31,105 bases of DNA from JANOGU01 sp964499865 (GTDB taxonomy: Bacteria > Pseudomonadota > Alphaproteobacteria > Rhodobacterales > Rhodobacteraceae). The notes beneath the pieces were generated by a model. The model ran no database searches, was not told the origin of the DNA, and saw only the letters and a list, made by a program, of their open reading frames with translations. The stretch's first letter is position 1; each line of letters opens with the position of its first letter. A program made the translations under genes and the position numbers. The stretch spans positions 1 through 31,105 of the forward strand of contig CAZCPY010000022.1 of assembly GCA_964499865.1 (NCBI GenBank), written 5' to 3'. Positions 1-7,115 of the stretch are shown in pieces.

Positions 1-143
1 TGCCCAAGGCGCTGGACGAAAAGGTCGCCCGCCTGCACCTGAAGAAGATCGGCGTGAAACTGACCGAACTGCGCCCCGACCAGGCCGCCTATATCGGCGT
101 GAAGCCGGAAGGCCCGTTCAAGTCGGACCACTACCGCTACTAG
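1..143 (+). CDS. ahcY: Adenosylhomocysteinase, C-terminal end (partial)
   Basis: Only the last 46 residues are inside the window; the reading frame enters at base 3 and ends at TAG 141-143. The tail contains LDEKVARLHLKKIG and ends in DHYRY, the characteristic extreme C-terminus of S-adenosylhomocysteine hydrolase. The conserved Lys and Tyr of this tail reach into the NAD site of the neighbouring subunit in the known tetramer. The enzyme reversibly splits S-adenosylhomocysteine into adenosine and homocysteine in the cytosol and so relieves product inhibition of methyltransferases. The last 26 coding bases overlap the 3' end of a convergent gene. The call rests on this short but very conserved tail. 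Confidence 0.93.
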   Translation, partial: PKALDEKVARLHLKKIGVKLTELRPDQAAYIGVKPEGPFKSDHYRY

Positions 144-501
144 AGGCGTCCCGGGGGTGGCGGAAGAACCTCTTGTTGACGATCCGCCACACCCCCTCTG
201 CCCGCAGCAGGGTCAGATCGTCGGTATAGCGATACCCGGCATAGTCGTCCTCGAGCGTCACCCGCGCGATGTCGCCCACGCTCTCCATCGCGGTGATTTC
301 GGCATGGGCGGTGCGCCCGCCGGGCTGCGGCACGGACTCCGCGCAGCCCGCCACGAACGTGGCGAGGTCCGGCCACAGAAGGTCGGGCTCGTGCCCGACG
401 ACCGCGGCCTGCGGATGAAAGGCCCGCCGCGTCGCGGTCTCGTCGGCCAGGATCATCCCGTCCAGATCGTCCTCGACCGCCCGCGAAATCCCCGAATCCA
501 T
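118..501 (-). CDS. NTF2-like / SnoaL-type (DUF4440-like) small protein
   Basis: This encodes 127 residues. The ATG at 501 is chosen because a GAGGAGG ribosome binding site lies about 5 bases upstream; the frame stays open further upstream but without a comparable signal. The order of elements fits a cone-shaped NTF2-like fold: an N-terminal helix (ISRAVEDDLDGMILAD), then FHPQAAVVGHEPDLLWPDLATF, and C-terminal strands with ARVTLEDDYAGYRYTDDLTLL and the typical ending GVWRIVNKRFFRHP. Members of this fold are small isomerases, dehydratases or binding proteins, and no specific activity can be assigned. The 3' end runs 26 bases into ahcY on the other strand. Confidence 0.7.
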   Translation of the reverse strand: MDSGISRAVEDDLDGMILADETATRRAFHPQAAVVGHEPDLLWPDLATFVAGCAESVPQPGGRTAHAEITAMESVGDIARVTLEDDYAGYRYTDDLTLLRAEGVWRIVNKRFFRHPRDASSSGSGPT

Positions 502-565
502 CCTGGCCTCCTCATGCACCGCCGCCACAGCGGCACAGCTTCGCCGCAGCGGTCCAAGCCGGACT

Positions 566-593
566 TTGCAGATTAACGCTTTCTGCGTATCTT
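566..593 (+). promoter_or_regulatory. Candidate sigma-70 promoter for the methyltransferase gene
   Basis: TTGCAG at 566-571 and TATCTT at 588-593 are separated by 16 bases, in the 139-base gap between the divergent NTF2-like gene and the methyltransferase gene. This gap is noticeably richer in A and T than the surrounding coding DNA. No other feature was seen in the gap. The call is based on sequence match only. Confidence 0.4.
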
Positions 594-640
594 TCCTGCC
601 GATCATAACAGGCCTCCCGCGGGGCACATGAGGCACAGGC

Positions 641-1231
641 ATGGACAAGACCAAACGTGACGTCGTGCGCGAACGGCTGCTGGCGCAAATGCCCAAGGGC
701 GCGAAGGTCGCCGAAATCGGCGTCTGGGAAGGCGGCTTCAGCCGCCGCATCCTCGAGATCTGCCAGCCCGCGGAGCTGCACCTGATCGACCCATGGCAGT
801 ACATGCCGGAATTCGGGAACACCGGCTTCGGCCGCAAGAAGAACGAATTCCTGATGGAGGAAAAGTACAAGGCCGTCGTCGACGCCTTCCGCGCCGATCC
901 CCGCGTCATCATCCACCGCGCCACTTCGGCCGAGGCGCTGGCCAGGATGGCGGACGGGTCGCTCGACTGGGTCTACATCGACGGCAACCACAACGAGCCC
1001 TTCGTCGGCGAGGACATCGCGCTGTGCCTGCGCAAGGTGAAGGCCTGCGGCATCATCACGGGGGATGATTTCAACTGGCAGGCCGACGAATCCGGCGCCC
1101 CGGTCAAGGCCGCGGTCGAGGCTGCGGTGGCCGCCCTGGGCAATCAGGCAGAGTGCCGGCTGATGGCAAACCAGTGGATGATCAGCCTGAACCGCACCGT
1201 CTCGGCCTCCCGCGCCGCCGACGCCGCGTGA
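641..1231 (+). CDS. Class I SAM-dependent methyltransferase (Methyltransf_24-like)
   Basis: This is a 196-residue cytosolic protein with the Rossmann methyltransferase pattern. Motif I is AEIGVWEGGFS (about 24-34), with the E-x-G-x-x-x-G spacing used for the S-adenosylmethionine loop. An acidic position follows in LHLIDPW (D50), and WVYIDGNHN (about 110-118) is the motif typical of the Methyltransf_24 group, whose DGxH segment often binds a metal or substrate. GDDFNW (141-146) is a second acidic loop of the same group. The start has GAGG 7 bases upstream. The substrate is unknown; relatives act on sugars, small molecules or cephalosporin-type substrates. It lies close to ahcY, which recycles the product of methyl transfer, but they are separate transcription units. 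Confidence 0.8.
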   Translation: MDKTKRDVVRERLLAQMPKGAKVAEIGVWEGGFSRRILEICQPAELHLIDPWQYMPEFGNTGFGRKKNEFLMEEKYKAVVDAFRADPRVIIHRATSAEALARMADGSLDWVYIDGNHNEPFVGEDIALCLRKVKACGIITGDDFNWQADESGAPVKAAVEAAVAALGNQAECRLMANQWMISLNRTVSASRAADAA

Positions 1232-1343
1232 AATTTCCCCCCGGAAAGGGCTTGGGTGAACGGGCCCCTTTCGCCTAAGGTGCCGCCGCGTTGCGCGACG
1301 GCACCTGCCGCGCGCCAAGAGATCACCAGGGGGAACCACCGGA

Positions 1344-1685
1344 ATGAGCAAGCGTGACGACCTGATCGCCAAGTATGCCGGCGACCTGCGCAGCAAATGC
1401 GGGATGGAACCCGACATGGCGCTGCTGACCAAGGTCACCATCGGCTGCGGCCCGACGATCTACAGCCAGGACAGCGAGACCGTCGCCGCCTCCGACCCCG
1501 AAGAACTGGAGCGTGTGCGCCGCAACTTCCTGATCAAGAAGCTGGGCCTTGCCGACGGCCCCAAGCTCAAGGAGGCGATCGACGCCGTGATCGCCACCTA
1601 CGGCAGGTCGGAACGCAACAAGTTCCGCGCCGTGGTCTACTACATGCTGGTCAAGCATTTCGCCAAGGAAGCCGTCTACGGCTGA
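1344..1685 (+). CDS. DUF2853 family protein
   Basis: This is a 113-residue soluble, mostly helical protein. The start MSKRDDLIAKYAGDL, the central segment ERVRRNFLIKKLGL and the end FRAVVYYMLVKHFAKE are the pattern I associate with DUF2853, a small family common in Proteobacteria and Bacteroidetes. No function is established. An AGGGGG run precedes the start by about 10 bases. The 112-base gap before it contains an imperfect hairpin (GAAAGGG 1244-1250 with CCCTTTC 1266-1272) and a weak promoter-like pair (TTGGGT 1252-1257, CCTAAG 1274-1279). It is followed by a convincing terminator, so it is probably a single-gene unit. Confidence 0.8.
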   Translation: MSKRDDLIAKYAGDLRSKCGMEPDMALLTKVTIGCGPTIYSQDSETVAASDPEELERVRRNFLIKKLGLADGPKLKEAIDAVIATYGRSERNKFRAVVYYMLVKHFAKEAVYG

Positions 1686-1708
1686 CCGGTCCGTTGCATC
1701 TGCCGCAG

Positions 1709-1740
1709 GGCCGCGTTGCACCGACGCGGCCTTGTCCTTT
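1709..1740 (+). terminator. Intrinsic terminator after the DUF2853 gene
   Basis: An 8-bp perfect stem (GGCCGCGT 1709-1716 with ACGCGGCC 1724-1731) has a 7-base loop and is followed by TTGTCCTTT. It begins 23 bases after the DUF2853 stop codon and ends 33 bases before the MFS start, so it separates the two genes. Confidence 0.65.
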
Positions 1741-1773
1741 CCGGGCGGCGGTGCCACGTTTCGCCGCCAAGCC

Positions 1774-2967
1774 ATGACCGCCGATCCCGCCCCCCTGCGC
1801 AGCGCCGAAAGCACCGTCCTTCCGGTGATCCTGGCGGTATCGCTGGGGCATGGGCTGAACGACCTCATGCAGTCGCTGATCCCGGCGGTGTATCCGCTGC
1901 TGAAGCTGAACCTCGGGCTGAGCTTCACGCAGATCGGGCTGGTCACGCTGGTCTTCCAGGGCACCGCCTCGATCCTGCAACCGCTGGTCGGCCTCTATAC
2001 CGACCGCCGCCCGATGCCCTATGCGCTGGCGGTGGGGATGGCCTGCACGGGCGCCGGGCTGATCCTGCTCGCGCAGGCCGGAACGCTGGCCATGGTGCTG
2101 ATGTCGGTGGCGCTGATCGGGCTGGGGTCGTCGATCTTCCACCCCGAATCCTCGCGCATCGCCCGTCTTGCGGCGGGGATGCGGCCCTGCTTCGCGCAGG
2201 CGCTGTTCCAGGTGGGCGGCAACCTCGGCACGGCGCTGGGGCCGCTGGCGGCGGCCTTCATCGTGCTGGAACGCGGCCAGGGCTCGATCGAATGGTTCGC
2301 GCTGGTCGCCCTGGCGGGGATGGTGCTGCTGACGGGCGTGGGGCGCTGGTATGTGCTGGCCGGAGCCGCCCGCGCCACCGCACGCAAGGCCCGCGCCGCG
2401 GTCGCCGCACCGGCGCCCGGCGTGGTGCGCATGGGGATGGGCGTGCTGGTCGCGCTGATGTTCGCCAAGTTCGTCTACACGGTCAGCTTTTCCAGCTACT
2501 ACACGTTCTACCTGATGGAGCGTTTCGCGGTGTCGCCCGCGCAGGCGCAGGTGGCGCTGTTCGTCTTCCTGGCGGCCACCGCGCTTGGCACCATCGTCGG
2601 CGGGTCGGTGGGCGACAGGATCGGGCGCGACCGGGTGATCCTGTGGTCGATCCTTGGCGTCCTGCCGCTGTCGCTGGCCGCGCCCTGGCTGCCGCTGGCG
2701 GCGAACGTCGCCACCTCTTCGGCGGCGGGCTTCGTCATGGCCTCGGCCTTCCCGGCGATGGTCGTCTATGCGCAGGACCTGATGCCGCGCAGCACCGGCA
2801 TGGTGGCGGGCCTGCTGTTCGGGCTGGCCTTCGGCATGGCGGCGATCGGCGCCGCGGTCCTTGGCGTGCTGGCCGATGCCTGGGGGATCGAGGCGGTGTA
2901 CCTGCTCTGCGCCTTCCTGCCCGCGCTTGGCTTCGTGGGCTTCGCGCTGCCGCGGCTGCGGCCCTGA
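1774..2967 (+). CDS. MFS transporter, fosmidomycin-resistance (Fsr)-like
   Basis: This is a 397-residue inner-membrane protein with about 12 predicted transmembrane segments. The N-terminal signature SLGHGLNDLMQSLIPAVYPLLK and LYTDRRPMPYALAVGM (cytoplasmic loop 2-3) match the Fsr branch of the major facilitator superfamily. GGSVGDRIGRDRVI in the second half is the repeat of that loop. Members are proton-driven exporters of small molecules; the natural substrate here is unknown. ATG 1774 is chosen over the in-frame ATG 1732 because homologues begin just before the first helix. A 7-bp stem (GGCGGCG 1744-1750 with CGCCGCC 1762-1768) ends five bases before the start codon and no clear ribosome binding site is visible, which suggests weak or structure-controlled translation. 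Confidence 0.85.
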   Translation: MTADPAPLRSAESTVLPVILAVSLGHGLNDLMQSLIPAVYPLLKLNLGLSFTQIGLVTLVFQGTASILQPLVGLYTDRRPMPYALAVGMACTGAGLILLAQAGTLAMVLMSVALIGLGSSIFHPESSRIARLAAGMRPCFAQALFQVGGNLGTALGPLAAAFIVLERGQGSIEWFALVALAGMVLLTGVGRWYVLAGAARATARKARAAVAAPAPGVVRMGMGVLVALMFAKFVYTVSFSSYYTFYLMERFAVSPAQAQVALFVFLAATALGTIVGGSVGDRIGRDRVILWSILGVLPLSLAAPWLPLAANVATSSAAGFVMASAFPAMVVYAQDLMPRSTGMVAGLLFGLAFGMAAIGAAVLGVLADAWGIEAVYLLCAFLPALGFVGFALPRLRP

Positions 2968-3005
2968 TCCGCCCGCATTCGCCGAAAATGCCATGTGCTT
3001 CGGCT

Positions 3006-3034
3006 TTGCCCGGGCGGCGCGATTCGCGCTATGG
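3006..3034 (+). promoter_or_regulatory. Promoter of a candidate small RNA
   Basis: TTGCCC (3006-3011) and CTATGG (3029-3034) are separated by exactly 17 bases in a region without genes. The predicted transcription start is near 3041. Orientation and position fit the terminator at 3107-3143. Confidence 0.5.
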
Positions 3035-3040
3035 AATGGG

Positions 3041-3145
3041 CAACGGGGCAGGATGCCCGGGACCCTTTCAGAACACGTGCGGTGCTCAGGGGAGCACGTG
3101 GGGTGGATGGAGGGTCCCGTAGGGGTGCGGGGCCCTCCATTTTCG
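3041..3145 (+). ncRNA. Candidate small RNA of about 100 nt (no family recognised)
   Basis: The 232-base gap between the MFS gene and the DUF1761 gene (3' ends facing each other) holds a promoter, a perfect 7-bp hairpin (CACGTGC 3074-3080 with GCACGTG 3094-3100) and a rho-independent terminator. No convincing ORF with a start signal was found. An 8-base segment GGGACCCT (3059-3066) is fully complementary to AGGGTCCC (3111-3118), the upstream part of the terminator stem. The RNA could therefore adopt a long closed fold enclosing the 3074-3100 hairpin instead of the terminator. The downstream gene lies on the opposite strand, so this is not an obvious leader riboswitch. It does not carry the conserved SRP RNA loop or an obvious 6S-like rod. 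The basis is sequence and manual pairing only. Confidence 0.5.
3107..3143 (+). terminator. Rho-independent terminator of the candidate small RNA
   Basis: A 12-bp stem pairs 3107-3118 with 3129-3140 (one G-U pair, the rest Watson-Crick) around a 10-base loop, and it is followed by TTTT. The stem starts ATGGAGGG and ends CCCTCCAT. It is the strongest terminator-like structure in the first 10 kb. Confidence 0.7.
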
Positions 3146-3199
3146 CAGTCTCGTGCCGATGCGATGGCGTGGCGCGGGCGTCAGCCCGCCGTCCCCGCC

Positions 3200-3583
3200 T
3201 CAGAACAGCACCAGCACCACGCCCATGACGGCGCAGCCGACCACCGCGTTGACGCCGTCGATCAGCGTCAGCGCCGCCGGGCGCCGGGCGAAGGCGTAGT
3301 TCATCGCGAGCCACGGCAGCACCAGGAACGCCCCGATCCCCGCCCCCGCCAAAGCCCCCGCACCCAGCGTCGTCACCCCGGCGCCGCCCAGGATGTGGCG
3401 CATCATCCCGGCGACCGCGATCATCGCGACGATGCCGACGACAAATGGCATCGGCCCGCCGGCCTTCTGCTGCGCCTCGGTCACGCCCGAGGCCGCCATC
3501 CACGGCCTTGACATCGCGATGTACCAGACCGCGCCGAAGGCAAAGGCCGCCACGGCGGCGGCAATGACGTTCAGGACTTCCAT
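3200..3583 (-). CDS. DUF1761 domain membrane protein
   Basis: This is a 127-residue protein with about four hydrophobic helices. The first helix carries AFAFGAVWYIAMSRPWM, the motif I associate with DUF1761 (F-x-x-G-x-x-W-Y). The charged loop VTEAQQKAG and the later helices GIVAMIAVAGMM and GAGIGAFLVLPWLAMNY follow. ATG 3583 is preferred; a GTG directly before it is also possible, and GGGGAGGA lies upstream of both. It is the last gene of the tsaD operon, 15 bases after the EVE gene. It probably sits in the inner membrane, and its function is unknown. Confidence 0.75.
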   Translation of the reverse strand: MEVLNVIAAAVAAFAFGAVWYIAMSRPWMAASGVTEAQQKAGGPMPFVVGIVAMIAVAGMMRHILGGAGVTTLGAGALAGAGIGAFLVLPWLAMNYAFARRPAALTLIDGVNAVVGCAVMGVVLVLF

Positions 3584-3598
3584 CACGCGTCCTCCCCC

Positions 3599-4018
3599 TC
3601 AGGGTTCAAGTCCGCCCATGCGGCAGATCACCGCCCATTCCGCGGCCGTCACCGGCTGCACCGACAGCCGGGTGTTGTTCACCAGCACCATGCCCGAAAG
3701 CTCCGGCACCGCCTTGCAGTCGTCCAGCGTCACCGGCCGCAGGAAGGGCCTGCGCGCGGCAAGGCGCACGCAGTCCCAGCGGGGATCGTCGGTCGTGGGG
3801 TCGGCGGCCACGGTGCGGATCACCTCGACGGTGCCGACCACCGCCTTGCCGATGTTGGAATGGTAGAACAGCCCCAGGTCGCCCACCGCCATCGCCCGCA
3901 TGTTGTTGCGCGCCTGGTAGTTGCGGATGCCGGTCCAATCGGTGCCCTCGGCCCCCGCCGCGACCTGCTGGTGCCAGGACCAGGCGTCGGGCTCGGACTT
4001 GAACAGCCAGAAGGCCAT
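3599..4018 (-). CDS. EVE domain-containing protein
   Basis: This is a 139-residue protein spanning a single EVE domain (PUA-like fold). The start MAFWLFKSEPDAWSW, the central DWTGIRNYQARNNMRAM and GDLGLFYHSN are the hallmark segments. The family is thought to bind modified bases in DNA or RNA, on the basis of its relation to YTH and PUA domains; the ligand here is not known. Its ATG overlaps the stop of the YciI-like gene by one base (TGATG), so translation is probably coupled. In alphaproteobacteria this gene commonly sits after tsaD, gpsA and a YciI-like gene, as here. An upstream in-frame start that would add seven residues (MEEGDRL) lies inside the previous gene and is less likely. Confidence 0.9.
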   Translation of the reverse strand: MAFWLFKSEPDAWSWHQQVAAGAEGTDWTGIRNYQARNNMRAMAVGDLGLFYHSNIGKAVVGTVEVIRTVAADPTTDDPRWDCVRLAARRPFLRPVTLDDCKAVPELSGMVLVNNTRLSVQPVTAAEWAVICRMGGLEP

Positions 4019-4290
4019 CAGCCGATCACCTTCTTCCATTCCCGCACATCGACCGAGGCGAACAGCCCCGCCAGCGCATAGGGGTCGCCCGCGGCCCAGG
4101 CCTGTGCGGCGGCAAGGTCGGGCACCTCCAGCACGATCAGGCTGCCGGTCATCGTGCCCCCGGGCGACAGGAAGGGCCCCGCCATCTCGACCACGCCGGT
4201 TTGCCGGATATAGGCCAGATGCGCCTCGCGCGTGGCTTTGCGCAAGGCCTCGTGGCCGGGCTTGTCAAGGCAGATCAGCGTGGCGCGCAT
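4018..4290 (-). CDS. YciI-like protein
   Basis: This 90-residue protein has a ferredoxin-like fold. CLDKPGHEALRKATREAHLAYI holds the conserved His near the presumed active pocket. GPFLSPGGTMTGSLIVLEVPD is the glycine-rich strand pair, and AGDPYALAGLF contains the invariant DPY segment of YciI proteins. The biochemical role of the family is unclear. The start lies 4 bases after the gpsA stop and the end overlaps the EVE gene start, inside one operon. Confidence 0.88.
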   Translation of the reverse strand: MRATLICLDKPGHEALRKATREAHLAYIRQTGVVEMAGPFLSPGGTMTGSLIVLEVPDLAAAQAWAAGDPYALAGLFASVDVREWKKVIG

Positions 4291-4294
4291 GGGG

Positions 4295-5203
4295 TCACTC
4301 CGTGGTCAGGGGACGGGATAGCAGGTCGGCCACGGCCTGCGCCAGCGTCGCGCGGCCTTCGACCAGCGCGGCGACCGTGTCGGTGACCGGCATCGCCACC
4401 CCCAGCGCGGCGGCCTTGCGGGCGGCGGCGGTCGCCGTCGCGGCGCCCTCGACGGTGACCGCGCTGTCAAAGGTCCCGCCCCGCCCCAGGGCCAGCCCGA
4501 GGCGGTAGTTGCGCGACCGCTCCGAGGTGCAGGTCAGCACCAGGTCGCCCAGGCCAGACAGCCCGGCCAGGGTATCGGGCCGCCCGCCCAGCGCGGTGGC
4601 CAGCCGCACCATCTCGGCCTGCCCGCGGGCGATCAGGGCCGCGCGGGCAGACAGGCCCAGCCCGGCGCCGATGACCGCCCCCGCGGCGATGGCGATGACG
4701 TTCTTCAGCGCTCCGCCGAGTTCCGCCCCCGCCACGTCGGTGGTGCGGTAAAGCCGCAGCGTGGGCGTCGACAAGAGCCGCTGCAACTGCTCTCCCGCCG
4801 CCGCCTCTGCACAGGCCAGCGTCAGCGCCGTGGGCAGGCCCGCGGCCAGGTCCCCGGCAAAGCCCGGGCCCGTCAGCACGGCGACGGTGGCGCCCGGGCA
4901 GGCCGCAGACACCACGGCGGAAGGCCCGCGTCCGGTGGCAAGGTCGATCCCCTTGCAGCAGGCGACCAGCGCCTTGCCGTCCAGCCCCCCGGCGTCCGTC
5001 AGGAACCCCGCCAGCGCCTGCATCGGCACGGCCAGCAGCAGCAGCGTGTGCGCGGCACAGGCCGCGGCCAGGTCGTCCGTCACCGTTACCCCCGGCAGAC
5101 GCGCGGGCATCCGGCGGCCCCACAGCGTCACCTCGTGCTGCACCGCCAGCACCTTCGCCAGCGCCGTGCCGAAGGCGCCCGCGCCCAGGACCGCGACAGT
5201 CAC
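4295..5203 (-). CDS. gpsA: NAD(P)H-dependent glycerol-3-phosphate dehydrogenase
   Basis: The enzyme reduces dihydroxyacetone phosphate to sn-glycerol 3-phosphate for phospholipid synthesis in the cytosol. It has 302 residues from a GTG start that overlaps the tsaD stop (GTGA). The dinucleotide loop is LGAGAFG (6-12). KGID (K84) and ALKNVIAIAAG (K167, N168) carry the two conserved lysines of the active site, and TSERSRNYRLG is the conserved C-terminal substrate loop. It is shorter than the usual 320-340 residues. The segment after the second Rossmann strand runs WGRRMPARLPGVTVTDDL and lacks most of the helix normally carrying the Asn-x-x-Tyr-Leu-Pro-Gly motif. All catalytic residues are present, so it is probably active. 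Confidence 0.93.
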   Translation of the reverse strand: MTVAVLGAGAFGTALAKVLAVQHEVTLWGRRMPARLPGVTVTDDLAAACAAHTLLLLAVPMQALAGFLTDAGGLDGKALVACCKGIDLATGRGPSAVVSAACPGATVAVLTGPGFAGDLAAGLPTALTLACAEAAAGEQLQRLLSTPTLRLYRTTDVAGAELGGALKNVIAIAAGAVIGAGLGLSARAALIARGQAEMVRLATALGGRPDTLAGLSGLGDLVLTCTSERSRNYRLGLALGRGGTFDSAVTVEGAATATAAARKAAALGVAMPVTDTVAALVEGRATLAQAVADLLSRPLTTE

Positions 5204-6276
5204 GCCCGCGCGCCCTTGCGCCCGCCGCCCAAAAGGGGCGCGGCAGAGGTGTCCAACGGCCAGCGCGGGCGGGCCGACAGCGTCATGCCGTCGCGCCCGC
5301 CCGCCCGGAACCGCTCGATCCCCGCCCAGGCGATCATCGCGCCGTTGTCGGTGCACAGGCGGAGGGGCGGGGCGACCCAGGCCACGCCCGCCGCCGTCGC
5401 CACCCCCTGCAACGCTGCCCGGATCGTCCCGTTCGCGGCCACCCCGCCCGCCACCGCCAGCGCGGGCACGTCCGCGATCAAGAGCGCCCGGCGCGTCTTC
5501 TCCGCCAGCACGTCCGCCACCGCCGCCTGGAAACCGGCGCAAAGGTCGGACCGGTCCAGCCGCCCGAGGCCCCCGGCCGCCGCCATCAGCAGGTCGCGCT
5601 GGCGCAGGACAGCGGTCTTCAGGCCCGAGAACGACATGTCGCAGCCCGGCCGGTCGAGCAACGGCCGCGGCAGGGCGAAGCGCCGCGGATCGCCGCGCGC
5701 CGCCTCGGCCTCCACCGCCGGGCCGCCGGGCTGGGGCAGGGCGAGCAGCTTCGCCACCTTGTCGAAGGCCTCGCCCGGCGCGTCGTCGATCGACCCGCCA
5801 AGCCGGGCAAAGGCCTCCGGCCCCTCGACCCGCAGGAACTGGCAATGCCCGCCGGAGACCAGCAGCATCAGGTAGGGAAACGCCAGGCCATCGGTCAGCC
5901 GCGGTGTCAGCGCATGCCCCGCCAGATGGTTGACCCCCACCAGCGGCAGGCCGGTCGCCGCCGCCAGGCCCTTGGCGAACATCACCCCCGACAACACCCC
6001 GCCGATCAGCCCCGGGCCCGCGGTCACCGCGATCCCGTCAAGGTCTGCCAGCCCCAGCCCCGCCTCGGCCAGAGCCACTTCGGCCGCGTGGTCCAGCCGC
6101 TCGGCATGGGCGCGCGCCGCGATCTCGGGCACCACGCCGCCGAAAGGCGCGTGCAGCGTCGCCTGACCCTCGACCACCGAGGACAGGATCACCGGCCCCT
6201 CGGCCGAGGCGCGCACGACGGCCGCGGCGGTATCGTCGCAGCTCGATTCGATCCCGAGGAAGGTCAGCGTCTGCAT
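5200..6276 (-). CDS. tsaD: tRNA N6-adenosine threonylcarbamoyltransferase TsaD
   Basis: TsaD transfers the threonylcarbamoyl group from threonylcarbamoyl-AMP to A37 of ANN-decoding tRNAs, working with TsaB and TsaE. The 358 residues match the family length. GIESSCDDTAAAV (8-20) opens the ASKHA ATPase fold, and NHLAGH (116-121) gives the two metal-binding histidines H117 and H121. LLVSGGHCQ (about 138-146) is the phosphate loop, and CTDNGAMIAWAG (from about 308) carries the third metal ligand D310. The ATG at 6276 lies 45 bases from the divergent hemD start, so the two promoters must be close or overlapping. It heads the operon tsaD-gpsA-YciI-EVE-DUF1761. Confidence 0.97.
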   Translation of the reverse strand: MQTLTFLGIESSCDDTAAAVVRASAEGPVILSSVVEGQATLHAPFGGVVPEIAARAHAERLDHAAEVALAEAGLGLADLDGIAVTAGPGLIGGVLSGVMFAKGLAAATGLPLVGVNHLAGHALTPRLTDGLAFPYLMLLVSGGHCQFLRVEGPEAFARLGGSIDDAPGEAFDKVAKLLALPQPGGPAVEAEAARGDPRRFALPRPLLDRPGCDMSFSGLKTAVLRQRDLLMAAAGGLGRLDRSDLCAGFQAAVADVLAEKTRRALLIADVPALAVAGGVAANGTIRAALQGVATAAGVAWVAPPLRLCTDNGAMIAWAGIERFRAGGRDGMTLSARPRWPLDTSAAPLLGGGRKGARA

Positions 6277-6321
6277 GGGTGCCGTGGACAGGCTGGGCCC
6301 GCCCGCGGTAGCACCGGGGCC

Positions 6322-7041
6322 ATGCCAGAGCAATCGCCCGGCCCCGTGATCCTGCTGACCCGGCCGCCGGACCCCGAGGGGCGCTTTCGCCATGCGCTGG
6401 AGGCGCGCTTTGCCGCGCCGGTGCTGGACAGCCCGCTGATGCGCCCGGTCTTCCTGACCCCCGCGCCGCGCGCTGGGGCTTTCGCGGGGCATGTGCTGTC
6501 GTCGGAAACCGGCGTGCTGGCGGCGCGGCGCCTCGGGCTTGCGGCGCCGGTCGCGCATTGCGTGGGGGAACGGACGCGGGCCATGGCCACGGCTTCGGGC
6601 TACGGGCCGGGCGTCACCGGGCGCGATGCCGACGATCTGGTGGCGGCGCTGCTGGCGCGGCGGGCGGCGGGGCCGCTGCTGCACCTGCACGGCCAGGACA
6701 CCCGCGGCGACATCGCAGTCCGGCTGACCGCCGGGGGCCTGCCGACCACGGCGCTGGCGGTCTACGAGATGCAGCCCGCACCGCTGCCGCCAGAGGCGCG
6801 GGCGCTGCTGGACGGCACGGCGCCGGTGGCGATCCCGGTCTTTTCGCCCCGGTCCGCGGCGCTGCTGGTCGCGGCCATCGGTCATGCGCGCGCGCCCCTC
6901 TGGCTGGCCGCGCTCAGCCCCGCTGTCGCGCAGGCGCTGGCGCCCCTGCCCGCCGTGTTGTGCGAGACGGCGCCCACGCCCGACGCCGCGGGAATGCTGA
7001 CGGCACTGGCCCGCATGCCGCTTGTGGAGCGCGGCGCTTGA
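6322..7041 (+). CDS. hemD: Uroporphyrinogen-III synthase
   Basis: HemD cyclises hydroxymethylbilane with inversion of ring D to give uroporphyrinogen III, the branch point for haem, sirohaem, cobalamin and bacteriochlorophyll. The 239-residue protein is divergent, as is usual for HemD. It has VILLTRPP at the first strand, VAHCVGERTRAMATASGYGPG (the conserved VG-x-x-T segment), LLHLHGQDTRGD in the second domain, and IPVFSPRSAALLV (F-x-S-x-x) followed by LAALSPAVAQAL. Location before mic60 and hemY and opposite tsaD is the usual alphaproteobacterial arrangement and supports the call. The ribosome binding site is weak (CACCGGGG). Confidence 0.88.
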   Translation: MPEQSPGPVILLTRPPDPEGRFRHALEARFAAPVLDSPLMRPVFLTPAPRAGAFAGHVLSSETGVLAARRLGLAAPVAHCVGERTRAMATASGYGPGVTGRDADDLVAALLARRAAGPLLHLHGQDTRGDIAVRLTAGGLPTTALAVYEMQPAPLPPEARALLDGTAPVAIPVFSPRSAALLVAAIGHARAPLWLAALSPAVAQALAPLPAVLCETAPTPDAAGMLTALARMPLVERGA

Positions 7042-7115
7042 AGCCGGTCGCCCCCGGGGGCTACCCTTCCCCCGATTCCGCGCAAGATGCGGCATCGCCA
7101 GAGGGAGATCAGCGC

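Noticed and set aside
1651..2994. 447-codon open frame on the minus strand opposite the MFS gene
   Set aside because: It is rich in Gln, Arg and His without any domain, as expected from the antisense frame of a GC-rich gene, and it crosses the terminator and two real genes.
3041..3145. SRP RNA or 6S RNA
   Set aside because: The conserved SRP GGAAGC-type loop is missing and no long rod with a central bubble was visible.
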